Below, piece after piece: positions 49,453 to 57,118 of a DNA stretch of 64,000 nucleotides. The stretch covers positions 1 to 64,000 of the forward strand of contig NZ_QMEV01000005.1 in the NCBI RefSeq assembly GCF_003284935.1. The letters are read 5' to 3'. How positions within the stretch are numbered: the stretch's first letter is position 1; every line of letters begins with the position of its first letter. The notes under the pieces were generated by a model. It searched no databases and was not told the origin of the DNA. It was given only the letters and a program-made list of their open reading frames with translations. The translations under genes were made by a program, and so were the position numbers. Source of the stretch: Mycobacterium colombiense (GTDB taxonomy: Bacteria; Actinomycetota; Actinomycetes; Mycobacteriales; Mycobacteriaceae).

Positions 49453-50694
49453 TTAGTTGGTTGGTGGTGGTTGGGGTTGGAAGGGGGTGTACCACCACCA
49501 CTGGGCGCGCTCGCCGGTTGGTCCCGGACAGGGCGCGACGGTGGGTGGGGGTGTGGTGGGTGGGCGGGCCAGCGATCCCGGGCTTAGCACGCGCCCGGCG
49601 TCGTCGCGGACGACCAGTGCGTGTGCGGGTCCGGTGATCTCGAGGCTCCCGCGATGGTGCAGCCGGTGATGGTACGGGCACAGCAGCACCAGGTTGGCCA
49701 ACTCGGTGGGCCCACCGTCTTCCCAATGCCGGATGTGATGGGCGTGCAGCCCACGGGTCACACCACAACCGGGAACCACGCAGCTGCGGTCGCGATGCTC
49801 CAGCGCGCGGCGCAGCCGCCGGTTGATCAGCCGGGTCGCCCGCCCGGCACCGATGGGCTCGCCGTGACGTTCGAACCAGATTTCGCCCGTGGCGTCACAG
49901 GTCAGGTAGCGGCGTTCGGCGTCGGTGAGTAGCGGACCCAGATGCAGTGCCGCGGCGGGCTTGTCGACATCGAGGTGCACCACCACGGTGGTGTGCTGCC
50001 CGTGCGGGCGCCGGGCCGCCTCAACATCCCAGCCGGCTTCCACCAGGCGCATAAACGCCTCCACGGTGTTAGGCATCGGGGGCCGCTGATCCAAGGTCCC
50101 CGCGCCGTGGTCGCGTTGCCATTCGGCGATCAGCGCCTCGCGGTGCGAGGCCACCGCGGCGTCGAACTTCGCGGCATCTAGCTGGCTCAGGGTGATCCGA
50201 TAACAGCTGCCCGCCTCGGTGGCGGTCGCGGTGAACGAACCCTGGGGCTCGGGCCCGGGTGGGGGGTCGGGTCGGGGTTCGAGCTTGATCGCGGTGCGCA
50301 GCTGAGTCACCGTGGCCACGTTGGCCAGCTGCTCGTAATGGGCATCAGATCCCGCGCCGGCGCGCGCGGCGATCACCCCGACCTGATCGACCGACAGCCG
50401 GCCCTCCCGCAGGCCTTGAGCGCAGCGCGGGAACTCCTGTAGCCGGCTCGCGATGGTGGTGATCGTGTGCGCGTGCGCCGGCGAGCAGCCCGTCTTCCAG
50501 GCCACCAACGCCGACACCGACCGCGCCCCGGTCATCCCGCACAACTCGTCGCGCTCGATCTCGGCCACGATCTCCACGATGCGCCCATCAATCGCATTGC
50601 GCTGACCGCTCAACTCCGCCAACTCCTCGAAGAGCACCTCGAGACGTTCCTTCGGGGACGCTTCGACGCTGGCTGCAGTCGCGGTCGGAGACAT
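49453..50694 (-). CDS. 13E12-repeat family protein with HNH nuclease domain (DUF222)
   Basis: 413-residue member of the mycobacterial 13E12 family: DUF222 region (RLEVLFEELAELSGQRNAIDGR ... LSVDQVGVIAARA) and a C-terminal HNH endonuclease domain (CVVPGCGVTRGLHAHHIRHWEDGGPTELANLVLLCPYHH with Cys/His zinc and catalytic residues). Pro-rich tail. ATG 50694 chosen; an upstream extension would overlap the DinB-like gene and looks spurious. These genes occur in many copies in mycobacterial genomes and are associated with repeated or mobile sequence; function unproven. It sits just beyond the end of the catabolic operon. Confidence 0.88.
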   Translation of the reverse strand: MSPTATAASVEASPKERLEVLFEELAELSGQRNAIDGRIVEIVAEIERDELCGMTGARSVSALVAWKTGCSPAHAHTITTIASRLQEFPRCAQGLREGRLSVDQVGVIAARAGAGSDAHYEQLANVATVTQLRTAIKLEPRPDPPPGPEPQGSFTATATEAGSCYRITLSQLDAAKFDAAVASHREALIAEWQRDHGAGTLDQRPPMPNTVEAFMRLVEAGWDVEAARRPHGQHTTVVVHLDVDKPAAALHLGPLLTDAERRYLTCDATGEIWFERHGEPIGAGRATRLINRRLRRALEHRDRSCVVPGCGVTRGLHAHHIRHWEDGGPTELANLVLLCPYHHRLHHRGSLEITGPAHALVVRDDAGRVLSPGSLARPPTTPPPTVAPCPGPTGERAQWWWYTPFQPQPPPTN

Positions 50695-50771
50695 GACGCA
50701 ATCATCGCAGCCGGGTACGACAAATGCGGCCCGCCCGATTCCCGACCCCAATGTGGTGTGCGCAGGCGCCC

Positions 50772-51302
50772 CTATGAAATCGCCGCCCGCCACCGCGGGT
50801 CGCGGCCAAGCCGCGCCAAAAGCCTTGCCTGCGCATCCGTCTCGTCGCCGACCAAGATCGGCGCACCGAACATTCCGGTGGCCACCAACACCCGCGGATC
50901 CTCCGGCAGGCCGGCGTAAAACAGCTCACACCACTCGAGATCCAGCCGATCGTCGGCGCCCACCGCGCGGGCAAGGTCCCAGGTGTGCACCAACACGTCA
51001 CGGGTCAGATTAGCCACCAGCCGGTATTCGTCGAGATGTGTCAATCGACCCGAATCAAACGCCGTCGCCAGCGCGTCATAGGTCACTTGCCATCGCGCCT
51101 GCGGGTCGCCACTTGGCCGCGCGGGTTTCAACCCCAAGGGACGCAACAGAAGTACGTCGTGAAAACCGATCACGTGGTCGAGCACCCCGCGGGCGTCCCA
51201 CGCATCGCACGGGGATGGACGGTCCCATTTGCCGTTCGCCGAGGCAACTGCCTCGCCGAACCGCCGGCAGACGGTTAAGTGCCGTTCGCCTACGTCATCC
51301 AT
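50772..51302 (-). CDS. DinB-like / mycothiol maleylpyruvate isomerase-domain protein (TIGR03086 type)
   Basis: 176-residue four-helix metal-binding protein: WDRPSPCDAWDARGVLDHVIGFH and VHTWDLARAVG are the hallmarks of the actinobacterial TIGR03086/MDMPI-N group, with His residues for a metal. Such proteins can be thiol-dependent (mycothiol) isomerases or transferases; here only the fold is supported. It overlaps the preceding gene by 8 nt and is the last member of the operon 54383-50772. Confidence 0.8.
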   Translation of the reverse strand: MDDVGERHLTVCRRFGEAVASANGKWDRPSPCDAWDARGVLDHVIGFHDVLLLRPLGLKPARPSGDPQARWQVTYDALATAFDSGRLTHLDEYRLVANLTRDVLVHTWDLARAVGADDRLDLEWCELFYAGLPEDPRVLVATGMFGAPILVGDETDAQARLLARLGRDPRWRAAIS

Positions 51303-51750
51303 CGCCCGAGCACTCTGGTACCTGCAGCGTCAGCTCGACCGGGCAGCACAGCGCGCCGTGCTGATTGGTCACCTGGATCTCGATGTCGACCAGGCAACGC
51401 GGCGGGTCCTCCGAGGTGTCCCGGCGCTTCGCCACGGCCCGCCCCCGACCAATCATCGTGTCGCCCGCATACACCGACCCGACCAGCCGCATGGACCGGC
51501 GCACCACGCGGGAGCGCGGACCCGCCCAGTCGGTCGCCACGCGATCGGCGAACCCCGCCAGGTGCATGGTGTTGACGTAGATTGTCGGATTACCCTGCGC
51601 CTGAGCATAATTCGGATCGAAATGCCCGGGGAAATAGTCCCACGTCGCTCCGGCGTTCTCTACCACCCGCTGATAGCTGATGTGGTCGATCACTTCCGGC
51701 AGGTCGACGGGGACGGTGATCGTCGCCCAGTCCAGGCCGTCGCCGGTCAC
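51295..51750 (-). CDS. MaoC-like dehydratase subunit (hotdog fold)
   Basis: 151-residue hotdog protein. The motif TWDYFPGHFDPNYAQAQG corresponds to the hydratase-2 active-site region with Asp and His, as in the small catalytic subunit of two-part enoyl-CoA hydratases (ChsH1-type). The GTG start overlaps the stop of the next hotdog gene upstream by 4 nt (GTGA), pointing to a heteromeric enzyme. It would hydrate an enoyl-CoA made by an acyl-CoA dehydrogenase. Confidence 0.8.
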   Translation of the reverse strand: MTGDGLDWATITVPVDLPEVIDHISYQRVVENAGATWDYFPGHFDPNYAQAQGNPTIYVNTMHLAGFADRVATDWAGPRSRVVRRSMRLVGSVYAGDTMIGRGRAVAKRRDTSEDPPRCLVDIEIQVTNQHGALCCPVELTLQVPECSGDG

Positions 51751-52277
51751 GACGGCGCCCCGGGGGTGAAGCGGAACAAGGTGTTGCGGTTGGTGGCGAC
51801 CACGGTTCCGTCCTGGCGACGATAGGTCTCCAGCGTCTCCACGAAATGGCCGACGCCCAGCCGCGTCCGCTTTTCTGGTGACACCGAAACCAGCTCGTCG
51901 ACCGCGGTCAACACGTCGCCTTCAACGATGGGCTGCGGAAACTCAACCTCGTTGGCCGCGTTGATGAATGTGGTACCGGGCAGCGGCACCCGCAGGGCGA
52001 TCAACGAGACAGTGCTCCGACCGCCGGGCTGCCACGGCGGTGCGATCAGCCAGCCCATCAACAGCGCGGGCGGTGCGAGCAATCCTCCCCACTGCCGCCG
52101 GGCGAACTCGGGATCCCAATACGAGCGGTTGCCGTCGCGCACCATCGCCGCGAACAATTGGATGCGTGCGGCGCTGACCGCGGTTCCGGCGATGCGCGGC
52201 TCGCTCCGCGCGCCCACCATCCGCAGCGCGTCGTCGTACGTGCCGTAGGTCAGCCGCTGACTGAAGTCCTGCTCCAC
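51747..52277 (-). CDS. MaoC N-domain-like hotdog protein, likely partner of the 51295 hydratase
   Basis: 176-residue hotdog protein without the Asp/His hydratase motif but with the substrate-side features of MaoC N-terminal domains (GGLLAPPALLMGWL, NEVEFPQPIVEGDVLTAVDEL). In two-part hydratases such a domain binds the acyl group while the partner provides catalysis. GTG at 52277; the end overlaps the next gene by 4 nt. Confidence 0.78.
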   Translation of the reverse strand: MEQDFSQRLTYGTYDDALRMVGARSEPRIAGTAVSAARIQLFAAMVRDGNRSYWDPEFARRQWGGLLAPPALLMGWLIAPPWQPGGRSTVSLIALRVPLPGTTFINAANEVEFPQPIVEGDVLTAVDELVSVSPEKRTRLGVGHFVETLETYRRQDGTVVATNRNTLFRFTPGAPS

Positions 52278-52290
52278 GTATCGGTGCCGC

Positions 52291-52716
52291 TTACATCACG
52301 AGGGGGTGGCGACTCGGGACCGAATCCCACTGCAAGGTACGCGAAGTGAAGTACCAGCCACCCCGCTCATAGATCAAGGTGTCGCGGAAGGTCCCGGTGG
52401 CCCGCAGCGTGGTGTCGCCATACATCGCGGCGTAAAGCACGGCGACGCAATGCTGAGTCGCGGTGACCCCGTCGACGCGGATCTCGTGATCGACCGTGAC
52501 AAGTCGTTGGTCGTCGCCACCGTCGAAGGCCGAACGCAGGTCGCTGAACACCTCACCGTCGCGGGTATAGCTGGCACCGGCATGGCGGAAGGTGGAGATC
52601 CAGCGGTCGCGATCGCCGTCGGAGTAGGCCCGATTGTGCCGGGCATTCAGATCCAGGATGGCGCCGCGTGCGGTGGCGGCTTGCAGCATTTGCTGTTCCT
52701 GATAGGTCATGGTCAT
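52291..52716 (-). CDS. NTF2/SnoaL-like protein (ring-hydroxylating beta-subunit-like fold)
   Basis: 141-residue cone-fold protein: an N-terminal helix pair (AILDLNARHNRAYSDGDRDRWISTF), strands (ASYTRDGEVFSDL, TATQHCVAVLYAAM) and the closing GGWYFTSRTLQWDSV. This group includes SnoaL cyclases, ketosteroid isomerases and small subunits of ring-hydroxylating dioxygenases. In an operon with a Rieske oxygenase, a helper or isomerase role is possible; not provable here. ATG at 52716, with a second ATG two codons later. Confidence 0.75.
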   Translation of the reverse strand: MTMTYQEQQMLQAATARGAILDLNARHNRAYSDGDRDRWISTFRHAGASYTRDGEVFSDLRSAFDGGDDQRLVTVDHEIRVDGVTATQHCVAVLYAAMYGDTTLRATGTFRDTLIYERGGWYFTSRTLQWDSVPSRHPLVM

Positions 52717-52806
52717 CGCTTCCAGCCTCTCTCAGAAATGACTGCCGACAATGGGCTGACGGGACATTAAGGCAACTCGTCGACTATTACGTGACATTAA
52801 CGGAAC

Positions 52807-54372
52807 CTAACGGCGAACGACATACCCACTACTTTCACGATCCCACGCTCCCGGACCGGCGCCCCGTTCGCGCAATAAGTCTTTGCGTATCCGGCCGATC
52901 ACGTTCTTCGGCAGTTCGCTCACGGTCTCCACGAAACGCGGCACGCAGAAGTACGGCATGCGGGCCGCGCAGAAGTCGAGCAATTCCGCGAAACCCAGTG
53001 TGGCACCGGGCCGCAGGGTGACAACCACCAGCACATCGTCCTCGCCCAACTCGCTGGGCACGCCGACCGCGGCGGCCTCCGCCACGGCGGGATGGCTCAT
53101 GACCACGGCCTCTACTTCGACCGAGGAGATATTCTCACCGCGCCGGCGCAACGCATCCTTGATTCGGTCCACATAGGTCAGATTCTGATCACGATCGAGG
53201 CGCCCGAGATCGCCGGTGCGAAACCATTCCGGATGCGGTTTTATCCGCGCATCCGAGCCGACGTAACCCTCGCTCATCACGTGCGGGCGCCTGGGCCGAC
53301 AGGCGATTTCACCCACGCCGTCGGGGGGCAGTGGATTCCCGTGTTCGTCGAGGATCCGCACTTCGAAATCGGGATTCGGCCGGCCCGAGGTCCCGGGAAT
53401 CCCGTCGTCGGCGACGGTCTTGACCGCGATGGGAAACGCCTCTGTGAGCCCGTACATCGTGACAATGCGGCAGCCGTACCGCTTTTCGATGTCGCGGTAG
53501 GAGCCTGCATCGATCGGCGCGGCGGAGATGAACCGCAGCGGCAGCCGTGCATCACCCGGATCCGCGGGCAGATTCTGCAACATCGTGACCATCGCCCCGG
53601 CACCGGCGAATCCGACGGCGCCGCGGGCGCGTACGTCGTCCCACACCTCGCCGGGGTGAAAAGCCCCGGACAGCACCGTCGTTGAGCCGACCAGCAGGGG
53701 CACCAAAATGCTGGGTGCCGCGCTGAGGTGAAACAACGGCATCGCCGTCCACAGCGCCTCGCCCTCGCGTAATTGCCAGGCCGATGAGACGGTGGCGGCC
53801 ACCGAAAACAGGTAGTGCCATCTCGTGGCGACCGCTTTGGACGGGCCCGTGGTGCCCGAGGTGTAGAACAGGCAGGCGAGGTCGTCCGCCCGGCCCGGGC
53901 CACCGGTCGGCGCATCGCCGGTGCGTTCAATCAATGCCGCGGTCAGCGAATCACCCTGCACCACAACGTTCGTCAGGCTCTCCGCCGCGTCGGCGACCTC
54001 GGCGGCGCGGGGCCGGCGTTCGGCATCGGTCAGCATCACCTTGGCCTGCGACAGGCGCAGGGCGTGCAACAGGAAGTCGCCCTTGTTCGCGGCATTGATC
54101 GCCGCGCTCACCGCACCGATCCGCGCGGCGCCCAGCCAGAAGTAGACCCATTCCGGACACGTGCCGGTGAACAACGCGACGCGGTCACCGCGTCCGACAC
54201 CCAAGTCGGTCAACATGTTTGCCGCCGCGCACGACCGCCGACGCATCTGTTCGAAGGTCACGTCCACATCGGCGATCGACATCATCACCCGATCGGGATG
54301 CTGCTCGGCACGCCGATCCAGCACGGCCGGCACGGTGAAACTGTCGACACCGAAATCGGCGGGACCGGGCAT
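52807..54372 (-). CDS. Acyl-CoA ligase (ANL superfamily, CaiC/FadD-like) with Arg at the usual catalytic Lys
   Basis: 521-residue AMP-forming acyl-CoA synthetase-like protein. P-loop LFYTSGTTGPSKAV, A5 motif TMYGLTEAFP, TGDLGRLDRD and hinge RIKDALRRRGENISSVEVE are intact. In the C-terminal A10 motif, normally PKxxxGK(I/V), the sequence reads LPKNVIGRIRK: the catalytic Lys of the adenylation step is Arg. It may use the next Lys, prefer pre-formed adenylate, or be impaired. ATG at 54372, 10 nt after the Rieske stop, second gene of the operon. Expected to activate a carboxylic acid from the oxygenase reaction. Confidence 0.85.
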   Translation of the reverse strand: MPGPADFGVDSFTVPAVLDRRAEQHPDRVMMSIADVDVTFEQMRRRSCAAANMLTDLGVGRGDRVALFTGTCPEWVYFWLGAARIGAVSAAINAANKGDFLLHALRLSQAKVMLTDAERRPRAAEVADAAESLTNVVVQGDSLTAALIERTGDAPTGGPGRADDLACLFYTSGTTGPSKAVATRWHYLFSVAATVSSAWQLREGEALWTAMPLFHLSAAPSILVPLLVGSTTVLSGAFHPGEVWDDVRARGAVGFAGAGAMVTMLQNLPADPGDARLPLRFISAAPIDAGSYRDIEKRYGCRIVTMYGLTEAFPIAVKTVADDGIPGTSGRPNPDFEVRILDEHGNPLPPDGVGEIACRPRRPHVMSEGYVGSDARIKPHPEWFRTGDLGRLDRDQNLTYVDRIKDALRRRGENISSVEVEAVVMSHPAVAEAAAVGVPSELGEDDVLVVVTLRPGATLGFAELLDFCAARMPYFCVPRFVETVSELPKNVIGRIRKDLLRERGAGPGAWDRESSGYVVRR

Positions 54373-54382
54373 CAGGGTTTCG

Positions 54383-55492
54383 TCAAGCTTTGGCGGCCGC
54401 CGGATCCGGCTCCCCGTCGGCGCTGTATCCGAAGTCCGAGGGCGAGGGCTGCTCCCCCGGGTAGAAGCGGTGCGCCCAGCGGCGCAGGGCCGCGTAGTCA
54501 TGTGCCTCTTCGGGGGCCAGATTCGGCTTCTCCAGGTATTTCATGTTCTCCCACGTGAAGAAGTCCTGTTTGATGACCTCTTGCTGCAGGGCGAGGAACC
54601 GGGCGGCACGACCGGTGGGCACGTCACCGCTGTCGCCCGGTTCCCGCACGGACGCCTGCGTGTAGAAGTAATCGGTGTAGTCCTCGTCGACCGGCGTCTG
54701 GCCGGTGACCTGCACGGTCGCCACCAGCTCGCTGGGGAAGCGCACCACGCCGAGCCCCAGCGAATAGTTGTCATAGATGATCTTGGCGTCCACCGGACCG
54801 TTCGGGGTCAGCCACGTCTGGGCGCGGCCCCCGCCGAAATGGGCGTTGACCGTGGCGTGCAGGTGATACCCGGCCACCTCGAACGACGCCGTGGTGGCCG
54901 GATTGGCGGCCTTGTGCACGTATTGGACGTGGTAGGGATCGGCGGCGTTTTCGATGATCATCTGCGGATGCACCTTGACCCGGTTGAGCATCTGGGTGTG
55001 CGGGTGCAGCGGGTAGTACTCGTTGGTTTCCAGTTCCGGCAGGACCGGCGGCTGCCAGTACGGCGCCCGGCCGTGCCGCTCGTGCCAGGCCAGGATGAAG
55101 CCGTACCACTCCATGCTCGGATAGGTCCGGATGCGAACGTTGTTCTTGCACCCGATCTTGCTGTAGGGAATCAGCGCGTTGGTTCCGTCGCCGCGCCAGT
55201 GCCACCCGTGCCAGGGGCAGACGATGTTCTCGCCCTCCACGGTGCCGCCGACCCCGAGGTTGGCCCCCAGATGCTGGCAGTAGGCCTCCATCACGTGGAC
55301 CTGGCCCGACTCGGTGCGGAACAGCACCAACTCCTCGCCGAAGTAGTGCGCGCGCCGGACCTGGCCGGGAGCCAGATCGGTGCCGAAGGCGACGATGAAC
55401 CAGCCCGTCGGGAAACGGTAGGTCGACAGCGCGATACCGGCCTGCCCGAACTCCCGTTCCGAAGGGTCTGACCCTGGAATCGTATTCGTCAC
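54383..55492 (-). CDS. Rieske non-heme iron oxygenase (2), KshA-like
   Basis: 369-residue oxygenase. Rieske ligands in CQHLGANLG and CPWHGWHW; mononuclear iron site DPYHVQYVH. The spacing CQHLGANLGxGG is typical of the steroid (KshA) and other terminal oxygenases needing a separate reductase (none here). GTG 55492 was chosen because GGAG lies 5 nt upstream; GTG 55510 is possible. First gene of the six-gene minus-strand operon, divergent from the P450 at 55646, with the CTATTTTAG site between them. Confidence 0.88.
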   Translation of the reverse strand: MTNTIPGSDPSEREFGQAGIALSTYRFPTGWFIVAFGTDLAPGQVRRAHYFGEELVLFRTESGQVHVMEAYCQHLGANLGVGGTVEGENIVCPWHGWHWRGDGTNALIPYSKIGCKNNVRIRTYPSMEWYGFILAWHERHGRAPYWQPPVLPELETNEYYPLHPHTQMLNRVKVHPQMIIENAADPYHVQYVHKAANPATTASFEVAGYHLHATVNAHFGGGRAQTWLTPNGPVDAKIIYDNYSLGLGVVRFPSELVATVQVTGQTPVDEDYTDYFYTQASVREPGDSGDVPTGRAARFLALQQEVIKQDFFTWENMKYLEKPNLAPEEAHDYAALRRWAHRFYPGEQPSPSDFGYSADGEPDPAAAKA

Positions 55493-55562
55493 AAGAACTC
55501 CGTTTCCCACGCGGCCGGGCGCATCTGGGCCGCTCTTACCTCACCGCGTTTCGACGACTAAG

Positions 55563-55584
55563 GTCTATTTTTACTATTTTAGAC
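55563..55584. promoter_or_regulatory. AT-rich operator-like site between the Rieske and P450 genes
   Basis: GTCTA (55563-55567) and TAGAC (55580-55584) are inverted around a T-rich centre, and 55574-55582 is CTATTTTAG, the core also found at 47823, 59563 and 62056. The stretch stands out sharply from the GC-rich flanks, and lies between divergent starts at 55492 and 55646. Confidence 0.65.
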
Positions 55585-55645
55585 ATTGAACGTCAACGCG
55601 GCGCCGACCGGGCGTCGCGTGGCGCCCGAGCCAATGGGGGTTCGC

Positions 55646-56884
55646 ATGACGGCAGCCGCGGTGGACCTTTCCGATTTCGCTTTGTGGCGTAACGGTTTTC
55701 CCGACGAGCTGTTCGCCGAGTTGCGGCGCACCAGGCCGCTGTTTCGGCACGACCTGACACCGGGCGTCGCCGACACCGTCCAGCGCCAATTCTGGGTCGC
55801 CACCAAACACCGGCATGCGGTCCGCCTGCACCGCGACACCGACTCGTTCACCGCGGCCGACGGCCCGCTCATTCAACCGGTCGCCATGTTCTCGGCGTCC
55901 CCCACGATCATCACGCTGGACCCGCCCGACCTGAACAAGCGCCGCAAGCTGATCTCCAACGCCTTCAACCCGCGTGCGATCGCCAAGCTGGAGAACGGCA
56001 TCCGGGAGCGTGCGGCGCGGATGATCGACGGCCTGCTCGCCCGGGGCGGCGGGGACTGGATCGACGACGTCGCCGACGCGCTACCGATGACGGTCATCGG
56101 CGACATCATCGGCATCCCCGAGGACGACCGGCCGCGGATATTCGAGCTGTTCGACCGCATCCTGAAGGCGCTTGCGCCCGAGGAGCACCCGAGCGGACAT
56201 GTCGAAACCGAGCTCTTCGCGTCGGTCTTCGAATACGCGATGGAGCTCACCGCCGAAAAGCGGCGCAATCCCACCGACGACATCTGGAGCACGCTGGCCT
56301 CCGCGGTGATCACCGGTGACGACGGCGAGCAGTTCAGCCTGGCCGAAAACGAGCTCGAGTTCTTCTTCTTCGTGCTGGCCTTCGCCGGCAGCGACACCAC
56401 CAAGAACGCACTGGCCATCGGTCTGCAGGCGTTCGTCGCCAACCCCGAGCAGATGGAACGCTATCGCGAGCGGGAAGAGCTGCGGGCCGGCGCGGTCGAG
56501 GAGGTGTTGCGCTGGGCGTCGCCGGTGGCGTACTGGACGCGCACCGCGAAGGTCGACGTCGAGATGGACGGCCAGCACATCGCCAAGGGCGAGCGGGTGG
56601 TGTCGACCCTGCGGTCGGCCAACCGCGACGAGGAGGTCTTCTCCTCGCCGTTCACCTTCGACATCGGCCGACAGCCCAATCCGCACGTGGCGTTCGGCGG
56701 CGGCGGACCGCACCACTGCCTGGGCGCGATGCTGGCCCGGGCCGAACTGCGCGCGGTCCTGGACGAGCTGTTCCTGCGTTGCGACGACATCGAGATCGGT
56801 CCGGCGAAGGTGGCCCATCCGAACCTGACCACCAACATGTCGATCTACGACGAGATGGCCATATCGCTGACCGAGCGGCGCTGA
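55646..56884 (+). CDS. Cytochrome P450 (2)
   Basis: 412-residue P450. Heme loop FGGGGPHHCLGAML (Cys358), I-helix FAGSDTTKNAL, K-helix ExxR in EEVLRWASP. ATG 55646 has GGGGG at 5 nt; ATG 55634 or TTG 55586 are alternatives. The end faces a 3Fe-4S ferredoxin gene 24 bp away on the other strand, a likely electron donor. The heme-loop style (GGGGxHxCLG) is that of mycobacterial P450s acting on sterol- or lipid-like substrates (inference). Confidence 0.92.
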   Translation: MTAAAVDLSDFALWRNGFPDELFAELRRTRPLFRHDLTPGVADTVQRQFWVATKHRHAVRLHRDTDSFTAADGPLIQPVAMFSASPTIITLDPPDLNKRRKLISNAFNPRAIAKLENGIRERAARMIDGLLARGGGDWIDDVADALPMTVIGDIIGIPEDDRPRIFELFDRILKALAPEEHPSGHVETELFASVFEYAMELTAEKRRNPTDDIWSTLASAVITGDDGEQFSLAENELEFFFFVLAFAGSDTTKNALAIGLQAFVANPEQMERYREREELRAGAVEEVLRWASPVAYWTRTAKVDVEMDGQHIAKGERVVSTLRSANRDEEVFSSPFTFDIGRQPNPHVAFGGGGPHHCLGAMLARAELRAVLDELFLRCDDIEIGPAKVAHPNLTTNMSIYDEMAISLTERR

Positions 56885-56908
56885 GTCAGGGGCGCCGACC
56901 GACCGGCG

Positions 56909-57100
56909 TCAGTCCTGCAACCGCAACGCGGCCTTGGGACATTGGTCCACCGCCGCCCGCACGTCGATCTCCAGGCGCGGCGGCACCGGGCCGTCCGCGA
57001 TCTGCACGACGTCTTCGTCGCCCAGCTCGAACACTTCCGGCGCAAGCGATTCGCAGAAGCCGTTGGCCTCGCACAAGTTCTCGTCGACCGTCACGCGCAT
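56909..57100 (-). CDS. 3Fe-4S ferredoxin
   Basis: 63-residue ferredoxin with three cluster cysteines (CEANGFC and QCP) in the pattern of mycobacterial [3Fe-4S] ferredoxins that serve P450s; a non-Cys residue replaces the fourth ligand. Convergent with P450 (2), and 18 bp after the start of the CoA-transferase direction, so transcribed with the CoA-transferase operon. ATG at 57100. Confidence 0.92.
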   Translation of the reverse strand: MRVTVDENLCEANGFCESLAPEVFELGDEDVVQIADGPVPPRLEIDVRAAVDQCPKAALRLQD

Positions 57101-57118
57101 CAGACGCCCTCCACTTCT

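Noticed and set aside
49453..50793. Longer N-terminus of the 13E12 gene overlapping the DinB-like gene
   Set aside because: The extra 33 residues show no conservation with the family and overlap the neighbouring coding region; ATG 50694 matches the usual start.
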